A DNA stretch of 11,635 nt from Acetatifactor sp. GTDB taxonomy: Bacteria; Bacillota; Clostridia; Lachnospirales; Lachnospiraceae. Positions within the stretch are counted from its first letter, which is position 1, and each line of letters starts with the position of its first letter. The notes below the pieces were generated by a model. That model searched no databases. It was not told where the DNA came from and saw only the letters and a program-made list of their open reading frames with translations. The stretch is taken from assembly GCA_024699575.1 (NCBI GenBank), contig JAILPF010000161.1:1-11635 (forward strand), given 5' to 3'. This document shows, piece by piece, positions 5,986-11,635 of this stretch. The translations under genes were made by a program, and so were the position numbers.

Positions 5986-7869
5986 TTACTTTTTCTCAAT
6001 AGCCTGAATGCGGCATGCGCTGATGCAGGCACCACATTTAACACACTTGGATGAATCAATCTCAAAGGAAGCAAGACGGTGTCCTTCAGGAATATAGTCG
6101 GTTCTCTGAATACATCCTGCAGGGCATCCCTTTGCACACAGACCGCAGCCAACGCACTTGTCAGGATCAATGTGGTATTCCATCAGATTCTTGCAGACAT
6201 GGGCGGGACATTTCTTATCCACAATGTGAGCAATATATTCATCTCTAAAGTGAGTCAGAGTAGAAGTAACAGGGTTCGCAGCTGTCTGACCAAGAGCACA
6301 CAGAGAGTTGGCTTTTACAGTTTTGCTGAGTTCTTCCAGCTCTTCCAGATCCTTCATGGTACCGGTTCCTTCAGTGATTCTGGTGAGAATCTCAAGCATA
6401 CGCTTGGTACCGATACGGCAGGGGGAGCATTTTCCACAGGATTCGTCGCAGATGAACTCCATGTAGAATTTAGCAACGTCAACCATACAGTTATCTTCAT
6501 CCATAACAATTGCTCCGCCGGAACCCATCATGGAGCCTTTTGCTACCAGATTATCAAAATCAATAGGCTCATCCAGGAATTCCTCGGTCAGACATCCGCC
6601 GGATGGTCCACCGGTCTGAATGGCTTTGAATTTTTTGCCGTTTGGAATACCGCCGCCGATATCGTAAATCAGTTCTCTCAGGGTAGTACCCATGGGAACT
6701 TCCACGAGTCCGACATTATTTACTTTACCGCCGAGGGCGAATACCTTGGTTCCTTTTGAGCCTTCTGTACCTACTTTAGAGAATTCGGCAGCACCTTCTC
6801 TCAAAATGAAAGGTACACAAGCTAAAGTTTCAACGTTATTGATAATGGTAGGCTGTCCCCAGAGACCCTTTACAGCAGGGAAAGGAGGTCTGGGTCTGGG
6901 CATACCGCGCTTGCCTTCGATAGAGTTTAAAAGTGCGGTCTCTTCACCGCAGACGAAGGCACCTGCGCCCAGTCTTAAGTGACAACGGAAGTTGAAACCG
7001 GTCCCCAGGATGTTATCACCCAGCAGACCTAATTCCTCTGCCTGACGGATAGCAATTTTTAAACGATTGACAGCAATAGGGTATTCTGCACGCACATAGA
7101 AGTAACCGTTCTGCGCACCGATAGCATATCCGGCAATCATCATACCCTCGATAACTGCGAGGGGATTACCTTCCAGAATACTTCGATCCATGAATGCACC
7201 CGGGTCACCCTCATCACCGTTACATACCACATATTTTTCATCGCTTTCCACGTTGTAAGCGAACTGCCATTTGCGCCCGGAGGGGAAGCCGGCGCCGCCA
7301 CGACCGCGGATACCGGAAGCGAGTACTTCATCGATTACTTCCTGCCTGGACATGGAAAGTGCACGTTTCAGGCCCTGAAAAGCCCCCATACCTAAAGCTT
7401 CATCGATATTTTCGGGGTCGATGACACCACAGCCGTGAAGCGCAATACGATGCTGTTTCTTGTAGAAGTTGATATCATCCTGCTTGGATACTTTTTTGCT
7501 TGTGGTAGGCTCTTCGTAAAGAAGACGATCTACAACAGTTCCACCGATAATGTCGGACTCAACAATCTCTTCCACATCTTCAATCTGTACCAGACGATAC
7601 AGAGTCTCTTCGGGATATATTTTGACGAAAGGTCCCTGTGAGCAGAAGCCGAAGCATCCTACCTGATTGACACTTGCCTTGTCGGTTAAGCCTTTTACCT
7701 CGAGTAAAGCTTCAAATTTTTCTTTGATTTCTTTGGAATTGTTGGAAAGACATCCGGTTCCGCCACAGAGCACGATGTGACGCTTACCGTCCATTCCCTT
7801 CAATTTATCATCAAAACATTGTGTGCAGGAATGTGCACGTTCATCTAATTTTTCAAAAGTATCAATCAT
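5986..7869 (-). CDS. hydB: Hydrogenase NADH/FMN subunit HydB (NuoF/HndC-like)
   Basis: Flavin subunit that exchanges electrons between NAD(H), ferredoxin and HydA; 627 residues. Domain order: thioredoxin-like [2Fe-2S] domain (C35, C40, C72, C76), preceded by an extra CxxC pair (C15, C18); NuoF core with the FMN/NADH glycine-rich loop RGRGGAGFPSGRKW (188-201) and NGDEGDPGAFMDR (217-229); SLBB-like region at about 370-435; NuoF [4Fe-4S] ligands C478, C481, C484, C524; and C-terminal ferredoxin-type clusters C572/575/578/582 and C609/612/615/619. A CPAHVC segment (554-559) precedes these ferredoxins and may bind zinc, as described for bifurcating HydABC enzymes. The fused N-terminal domain and C-terminal ferredoxins set it apart from plain NuoF. 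AGGAGGTG (7877-7884) lies 7 nt before the ATG and inside the hydC end; hydC stops 3 nt before. Bifurcation is inferred from architecture. Confidence 0.95.
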   Translation of the reverse strand: MIDTFEKLDERAHSCTQCFDDKLKGMDGKRHIVLCGGTGCLSNNSKEIKEKFEALLEVKGLTDKASVNQVGCFGFCSQGPFVKIYPEETLYRLVQIEDVEEIVESDIIGGTVVDRLLYEEPTTSKKVSKQDDINFYKKQHRIALHGCGVIDPENIDEALGMGAFQGLKRALSMSRQEVIDEVLASGIRGRGGAGFPSGRKWQFAYNVESDEKYVVCNGDEGDPGAFMDRSILEGNPLAVIEGMMIAGYAIGAQNGYFYVRAEYPIAVNRLKIAIRQAEELGLLGDNILGTGFNFRCHLRLGAGAFVCGEETALLNSIEGKRGMPRPRPPFPAVKGLWGQPTIINNVETLACVPFILREGAAEFSKVGTEGSKGTKVFALGGKVNNVGLVEVPMGTTLRELIYDIGGGIPNGKKFKAIQTGGPSGGCLTEEFLDEPIDFDNLVAKGSMMGSGGAIVMDEDNCMVDVAKFYMEFICDESCGKCSPCRIGTKRMLEILTRITEGTGTMKDLEELEELSKTVKANSLCALGQTAANPVTSTLTHFRDEYIAHIVDKKCPAHVCKNLMEYHIDPDKCVGCGLCAKGCPAGCIQRTDYIPEGHRLASFEIDSSKCVKCGACISACRIQAIEKK

Positions 7870-7872
7870 GTC

Positions 7873-8370
7873 CTACACCTCCTGCCCTTCTTTTTCTGCA
7901 TTGCGATACTGCTCAATAATATCAGCGACCTGAGCGGTAGCAACCTTAGGGAATACTTTGCCGTTGATGCTTACAGCAGGTGCAATACCACAGGCACCGA
8001 TACAACGAAGTGCATCAAGCGTAAAGAGACCATCCTCTGTGGTCTGACCGGGCTGGATATGCAATATTTCAGAGAACTTGTCGATAACCTGACCGGCACC
8101 CTTGACATAGCATGCGGTTCCAAGACAGCATCCGATGACATATTTTCCCTTCGGTGTGAGAGAAAAGAATGAGTAGAATGTTACAACGCCATAGATTTCA
8201 GCTACAGGAATACCGGTCTGTTTGGAAACAACTTCCTGTACCTCCAGAGGAATATAACCGTATTCGTTCTGGATATCGCTGAGAATCATCATGAGGGGAG
8301 TCTTCTCGTCCTTGTAACGGGCGCAGATTTCCTCAATTTTTGCCGTGGCAGCGGCTTGTAATTTCGCCAT
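7873..8370 (-). CDS. hydC: Hydrogenase [2Fe-2S] subunit HydC (NuoE/HndA-like)
   Basis: Small electron-transfer subunit of 165 residues, similar to NuoE of complex I. An N-terminal helical part (about 8-65, with EYGYIP and IYGVVTFYSFF, both typical of NuoE) leads into a thioredoxin-like fold. Its [2Fe-2S] ligands are C82 and C87 (C-x4-C) and C123 and C127 (C-x3-C, in RCIGACG). First gene of the hydCBA operon, with AGGAGGA (8378-8384) 7 nt before the ATG. There is no separate hndB gene in the operon, so the complex is HydABC-like (three subunits) rather than HndABCD-like. Family assignment is secure from the ligand pattern and context. Confidence 0.95.
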   Translation of the reverse strand: MAKLQAAATAKIEEICARYKDEKTPLMMILSDIQNEYGYIPLEVQEVVSKQTGIPVAEIYGVVTFYSFFSLTPKGKYVIGCCLGTACYVKGAGQVIDKFSEILHIQPGQTTEDGLFTLDALRCIGACGIAPAVSINGKVFPKVATAQVADIIEQYRNAEKEGQEV

Positions 8371-8424
8371 AAAAAATCCTCCTGTTTCTTATACATCCTT
8401 TTTCGTTCATGGTAGAATACATTT

Positions 8425-8453
8425 ATCATATCAAAAGTGAGAGATATTCTCAA
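8425..8453 (-). promoter_or_regulatory. Sigma-A-type promoter of the hydCBA operon
   Basis: Read on the minus strand: TTGAGA at 8453-8448 (5 of 6 to consensus), a 17-bp spacer, and TATGAT at 8430-8425 (5 of 6). The predicted start of transcription is near 8418, giving a leader of about 48 nt that carries the hydC ribosome binding site. No riboswitch-sized leader is present. Confidence 0.75.
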
Positions 8454-8459
8454 TAGAAT

Positions 8460-8477
8460 TTGTTAAAAAAATATCAA
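8460..8477. promoter_or_regulatory. Candidate Rex (NADH/NAD+ sensor) operator
   Basis: TTGTTAAAAAAATATCAA matches the Rex consensus TTGTTAA-N4-TTAACAA at 7 of 7 positions in the left half and 5 of 7 in the right. It lies 6 bp upstream of the hydCBA -35 box and 9 bp upstream of the proposed -35 of the divergent HD gene. Rex is known to control NADH-consuming fermentation genes in clostridia. The surrounding DNA is AT-rich, so chance similarity is possible. Confidence 0.45.
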
Positions 8478-8486
8478 AATTTTTTA

Positions 8487-8515
8487 TTGCTCAAAAAAGT
8501 ATATTCCAATATACT
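8487..8515 (+). promoter_or_regulatory. Probable promoter of the HD-domain gene
   Basis: A good -10 box, TATACT (8510-8515), follows a 17-bp spacer after a poor -35, TTGCTC (8487-8492, only TTG fits). The -10 forms part of a perfect palindrome, which may matter for control. The predicted start of transcription is near 8522, about 30 nt before the ATG. Confidence 0.45.
8498..8515. repeat. 18-bp perfect inverted repeat over the -10 box
   Basis: AGTATATT-CC-AATATACT: two 8-bp arms around a 2-bp centre. The right arm contains the whole TATACT -10 box of the HD gene promoter. A dimeric repressor bound here would block RNA polymerase; the near-absence of a loop makes an RNA hairpin role less likely. 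No regulator gene is next to it. Confidence 0.6.
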
Positions 8516-8552
8516 GTTTTCAATAGGTTTTTTGAGAGGGAGGAAATAATGG

Positions 8553-10088
8553 ATGGAGCATTTTATTGATGAAAAAACCGTGATGAGCTTCTACCTTGAG
8601 AAATTGAAGGAAGATGAGATTCTATTCCTTCAAGGGAAAAGTGTGAAGAAGGATATAGAGGAACTGGTGGAAAAGCTGTGTGCTGAGGATAAGATGAATA
8701 ATAAGATTCAGCTTGCCATCGTGCTTTGGAAAAAGCTTTTTGAGGCTGCCATGAGCTATATATCGCCAAATAAAAAGGGATACGACAAAATTTTCAAATA
8801 TTTTGACTCCTATGTAGAGTTTGAGGAACTGATTTTTGCCTCCGATTCCTTCTATAGAGACCATACATTGCATTGCCTGTGGGTGTATTTTCTGGGAGAA
8901 TATCTTTATAGAAATCCGGAGTTTTCTGAATTATATCGGTTGGAGCGGGAGACCCGCGAAGGATATCAGCTGATAGAAATTTTGACGGACAAATTACAAC
9001 TTGTTGGGGAAAACGACGCCAAGAAATTGAAAGCGATTCTGAAGCTGATAGAGCAGTCAGAATGTCTGGATGACTCTGTAAGGTGTATTGCAGCACTTAC
9101 CCATGACCTGGGTTATCCGCTGAAAAAAATTGAAAAAATCAATAAAAGTATGAACAAGGTTCTTCCCTATTTTGCAATTCATAACTTTGAAAATTTCAGT
9201 TTTGAATATGAGAACATTCAACAGGAGTTTGTAAACCAATTTATTGACTTCATCTCCAGACGAAGCACAATTAATATAAATCCCAGGGATGACTTGCCAA
9301 AGGATGTGCAGACCACTTTGGACAGAGCATTTGAAACAGGATATTATGATGAGCATATGATGGACCAATTCATTGACATGTTGGATGCATTGACGGAACA
9401 AGAAAAAAAACTGTTGAAGGAAAGCTTCGAGGTGACAGCACTTTTTCATGCCCCGTTTGGTCAAAAGGCGGCTTACTATAATGATTTTGAGGCATATCAG
9501 CACGGTATTATGAGTGCGTTTTTGTTGATGAAGAATTTGCAGGTTTTTCAGGAAATTGATTTTTGCAGACCGGACGCACTTATTCCGATTCCAAATGCCA
9601 AGGATACGTCATTGCATGAGATTTTGACATCCATCTCCAATCACACCAGCGACAGCTATCAGATTCAGCACATTGATGGCAGCTCCTTCCTGACCTTTGT
9701 GGATGAGCTGGAAGAGTTTTCCCGCATCTCCAGAGCCAGCCAGAACAGAGAGTATGTGGAAGAATTCTGTGACACAGCGTTATATATGGAAGACGGCTGG
9801 CTGAATGTGGTGTTTGAGTTCAACAATGCCAATCTGGATAATCTGGATCCGGAGATTTCCTTTAAAGGCAGATGCAAGAGATTTCTGTCACTCTTCGACA
9901 TCCCCAATCTGGATGAATATTTGAAAATCAGAGTGACAATTGTGGGCAAACTTCCCACGGACCAGAATGAATATGTGCTTGAGATTGCCAGAAAATATGC
10001 GGACATTAGAATCAACGGAGAATCCAGGAATATCCCCGTTTATCTGAAGTCCACACAATTTAGTACTAAAGAGGAATATGCGGAATAA
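8553..10088 (+). CDS. Uncharacterised HD-domain metal-dependent hydrolase-like protein
   Basis: I do not recognise a named family. The 511-residue soluble protein carries the residue order of an HD phosphohydrolase: H104 and H107 in YRDHTLHCLW, the HD pair H184-D185 in ALTHDLGYP, H317 in EAYQHGIMSA, H364 in ISNHTSD, and D384 in TFVDELEEFSR. HD enzymes of this H-HD-H-H-D type bind two metals and cleave phosphate esters such as nucleotides or cyclic dinucleotides; no substrate can be named here. An insertion of about 130 residues, with many charged residues, lies between the HD pair and H317. The N-terminal 95 residues are helical and charged, and a C-terminal domain (about 410-511) is of unknown type. 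No signal peptide or membrane segment is seen. The ATG at 8553 has GGGAGGA (8538-8544) 8 nt upstream. The gene is divergent from hydCBA and probably cotranscribed with the membrane protein 36 nt downstream. Confidence 0.8.
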   Translation: MEHFIDEKTVMSFYLEKLKEDEILFLQGKSVKKDIEELVEKLCAEDKMNNKIQLAIVLWKKLFEAAMSYISPNKKGYDKIFKYFDSYVEFEELIFASDSFYRDHTLHCLWVYFLGEYLYRNPEFSELYRLERETREGYQLIEILTDKLQLVGENDAKKLKAILKLIEQSECLDDSVRCIAALTHDLGYPLKKIEKINKSMNKVLPYFAIHNFENFSFEYENIQQEFVNQFIDFISRRSTININPRDDLPKDVQTTLDRAFETGYYDEHMMDQFIDMLDALTEQEKKLLKESFEVTALFHAPFGQKAAYYNDFEAYQHGIMSAFLLMKNLQVFQEIDFCRPDALIPIPNAKDTSLHEILTSISNHTSDSYQIQHIDGSSFLTFVDELEEFSRISRASQNREYVEEFCDTALYMEDGWLNVVFEFNNANLDNLDPEISFKGRCKRFLSLFDIPNLDEYLKIRVTIVGKLPTDQNEYVLEIARKYADIRINGESRNIPVYLKSTQFSTKEEYAE

Positions 10089-10124
10089 TATATCTCACCA
10101 TTTGAAAGGAAGCTGTTTATTTTT

Positions 10125-11635
10125 ATGAGTCAAACAGACAAACGAAAACAAATCATAATTACATGTGTTTCAGTGTTTTCGATATTGTTATTAATTGTTC
10201 TCTGGAACCGGAATGCTCCATTTTTGATTGACAATGATAATATTTATTTAAAAACAATTGCATCAGGAGAAATGACAGGCGCTCCGGAGCCGCATTTGTA
10301 TTATATGGGTATTTTATCCGGATTGGTGTTAAGTACATTGTACCGGTTGACAGGGAACGGTATTCCGTGGTTTGGTATATTTTTGTGTGCATCCGTGGCA
10401 GTTCCTATGGTATTACTTTTGAATACAGTGTTAAAAACTTGCGAGAAGATATGGCAGTATGTGATTGCGTATTTACTTTGCATACTTGTCTTTTGTTCTT
10501 TTTTTTATCAGTATTTTGCGAAAACACAGTTCACTGTTGCCACCGGTGTGGTGGGAGTCGGAGCATTATTTTATCTTGCAACATTGCGCACTGAGGATAA
10601 AATCGGAAACTATCTTGTCTCTGCAATTCCGTTTCTGCTATTGACAGCCTGGTCATTCGGTATGAGAGATAAGGGTTTTTTAATGTTGATTCCTTTTTTG
10701 GGAATGACGTTTTTGTCTAAGCTTACATGGGATAAGCAATGGAAAAAGAATGGAAACGTAGTGCTGCTTGGAATTGTTTTTGTGGCGCTGATAGCAACGA
10801 TTTATGGCGGAAACAGATTGGCATACAGCAGTGATGAATGGAAGGAATTCAAAGAGTATACGGATGCTTCTGAAATCCTTTTTGATTACAACGGATTCCC
10901 GGCTTACGAGACTCACAGAGACCTATACCATGAGCTCGGAATCACGGAATCATCCTATAAGGCAATCATTGGACACTACAACATTCTGCTGGACCCGGCA
11001 ATCAACAGGGATGCTATGGTTCGGCTGGCACAGGTTGCTGAAGAGGAGCGGATTGCAGCAGCTCCTGCTTTGCCTGAAAAAATAGTTTCCGTACTGAAAG
11101 ATATTGTGCAGAGAAATCTCTTTGACTATGTGGATAGACCGCTTAATGTGCTTGTGTTTTTCCTATATGCGTTTGTTGTTATTCTTGCACTTCTGAAGCG
11201 GGAGTGGATGGCATTGCGCGATGTGGCTTTTCTGGTGATAGCAAGGATGACAGATTGGATTTATCTGGTATGGTTTGGCAGATACCCTTTTCGCGTGACG
11301 CAGATTATTTACCTGGCGGAACTGGTCTGCCTGGTGGCAGTGCTGATAAATTATGAACTGTGGGCGAATAGAAAGGCTTTTACTGCAATGCTTGTTGGAA
11401 TTGTATTTCTTTCCTTCCGCTTTGGCTTTCCGGTTATGAGAAATGCGAATGCCCAGATAAAGGATTTTAGGGCGATGAGCGTCTGCTTCCCGGAGCTGGA
11501 AGAGTATCTTGAAGTGCATTCAGACAATTTTTACTACTTTGACATGTCACATCTATACTATATGGAAGATACTCTGGCATTTGAACCATCTGACTATGAA
11601 AATTATGTCTATATGGGAAGCTGGATGCCAAACAG
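10125..11635 (+). CDS. Multi-pass membrane protein, GT-C-like, 3' end missing
   Basis: An open frame runs from the ATG at 10125 to the window edge without a stop (503 codons so far). AGGAAG at 10107-10112 is a plausible ribosome binding site. The protein has a basic N-terminus and a first membrane helix at about 10-27, then an acidic loop IDNDN (35-39). Hydrophobic helices follow at about 59-75, 82-101, 108-128, 136-153, 162-178, 185-198 and 211-227. A soluble segment of about 110 residues (230-338) is followed by four more helices at about 339-357, 364-384, 392-412 and 417-434, then another soluble part. Many helices, an acidic residue cluster in the first outer loop and RYPFRV before a late helix resemble GT-C glycosyltransferases using polyprenyl-phosphate sugars. 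No family motif confirms this, so the function is a guess. It lies 36 nt after the HD gene with no promoter or terminator between. Confidence 0.8.
   Translation, partial: MSQTDKRKQIIITCVSVFSILLLIVLWNRNAPFLIDNDNIYLKTIASGEMTGAPEPHLYYMGILSGLVLSTLYRLTGNGIPWFGIFLCASVAVPMVLLLNTVLKTCEKIWQYVIAYLLCILVFCSFFYQYFAKTQFTVATGVVGVGALFYLATLRTEDKIGNYLVSAIPFLLLTAWSFGMRDKGFLMLIPFLGMTFLSKLTWDKQWKKNGNVVLLGIVFVALIATIYGGNRLAYSSDEWKEFKEYTDASEILFDYNGFPAYETHRDLYHELGITESSYKAIIGHYNILLDPAINRDAMVRLAQVAEEERIAAAPALPEKIVSVLKDIVQRNLFDYVDRPLNVLVFFLYAFVVILALLKREWMALRDVAFLVIARMTDWIYLVWFGRYPFRVTQIIYLAELVCLVAVLINYELWANRKAFTAMLVGIVFLSFRFGFPVMRNANAQIKDFRAMSVCFPELEEYLEVHSDNFYYFDMSHLYYMEDTLAFEPSDYENYVYMGSWMPN

Noticed and set aside
8333..8410. 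Small minus-strand reading frame starting in the hydC leader and overlapping the hydC start
   Set aside because: It has 25 codons and no ribosome binding site, while hydC itself has an ideal one. I see no sign of a regulatory leader peptide.
8441..8451. GAGA-TAT-TCTC short inverted repeat next to the hydCBA -35
   Set aside because: Four-base arms overlap the -35 box and match no regulator consensus I know; too weak to list as a site.
8549..8569. ATG at 8549, four bases before the HD gene start
   Set aside because: It codes for six residues before a stop in another frame. The ATG at 8553 has a properly spaced ribosome binding site and opens the long frame.
10089..10124. Possible terminator or promoter between the HD gene and the membrane protein
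   Set aside because: No stem-loop with a T-run and no -35/-10 pair is visible in the 36 bases; cotranscription is the simpler reading.
10159..11519. Several short open frames on both strands over the right end
   Set aside because: They are shadows of the single continuous frame from 10125 to the window edge, whose hydrophobic pattern is coherent throughout.

Overview
The window looks like chromosome from an anaerobic, low-to-moderate GC Firmicute, most likely a gut-type clostridium of the Lachnospiraceae. The grounds are a trimeric NADH-linked [FeFe] hydrogenase operon, strong AGGAGG ribosome binding sites, sigma-A-like promoters, and an SH3/NlpC-P60 cell-wall hydrolase. This assignment is inference; there is no rRNA or other marker gene. 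I found no tRNA, rRNA, CRISPR array, insertion sequence or prophage gene.

Layout. (1) 2-1126, + strand: the 3' part of a secreted cell-wall peptidase with two SH3 domains, a charged helix and an NlpC/P60 domain. Its signal peptide must lie left of the window. (2) 1196-4141, + strand: a compact four-gene operon with its own consensus promoter. It encodes a DegT-family sugar aminotransferase, a FdtA/WxcM-like cupin, a DPM1/GtrB-like family 2 glycosyltransferase with two membrane segments, and a GtrA-family membrane protein. Start and stop codons overlap or lie 16 nt apart, and the operon ends at a strong hairpin (4149-4181) that probably terminates transcription from both sides. (3) 4192-8370, - strand: hydC-hydB-hydA, a HydABC-type (NAD-linked, probably electron-bifurcating) [FeFe] hydrogenase, with a consensus promoter and a Rex-like operator upstream. 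(4) 8371-8552: a divergent, AT-rich control region. (5) 8553-11635, + strand: an unrecognised HD-domain hydrolase of 511 residues, then a large multi-pass membrane protein cut off by the window edge.

How the genes fit together. The four-gene cassette reads as a route that makes a 3-amino-3,6-dideoxy-type nucleotide sugar, loads a sugar onto a polyprenyl phosphate on the inner face of the membrane, and flips it outward for decoration of a cell-surface polymer. The aminotransferase and cupin suggest a dTDP-linked sugar; dTDP-glucose synthesis, the 4,6-dehydratase, any acetyltransferase and the final transferase are not in the operon. The open-ended membrane protein at 10125 has GT-C-like features, but the hydrogenase operon separates it from the cassette. 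The hydrogenase would reoxidise NADH and reduced ferredoxin by making H2, with NADH sensing by Rex a plausible control.

Most worth checking: the serine in the first H-cluster motif of HydA (TSCSPGW in place of TSCCPGW), the HAN variant of the FdtA-family HAH motif, the Rex-like site, the uncharacterised HD protein with a perfect 18-bp palindrome over its -10 box, and the combination of amino-sugar synthesis genes with a GtrA/GtrB-type pair.
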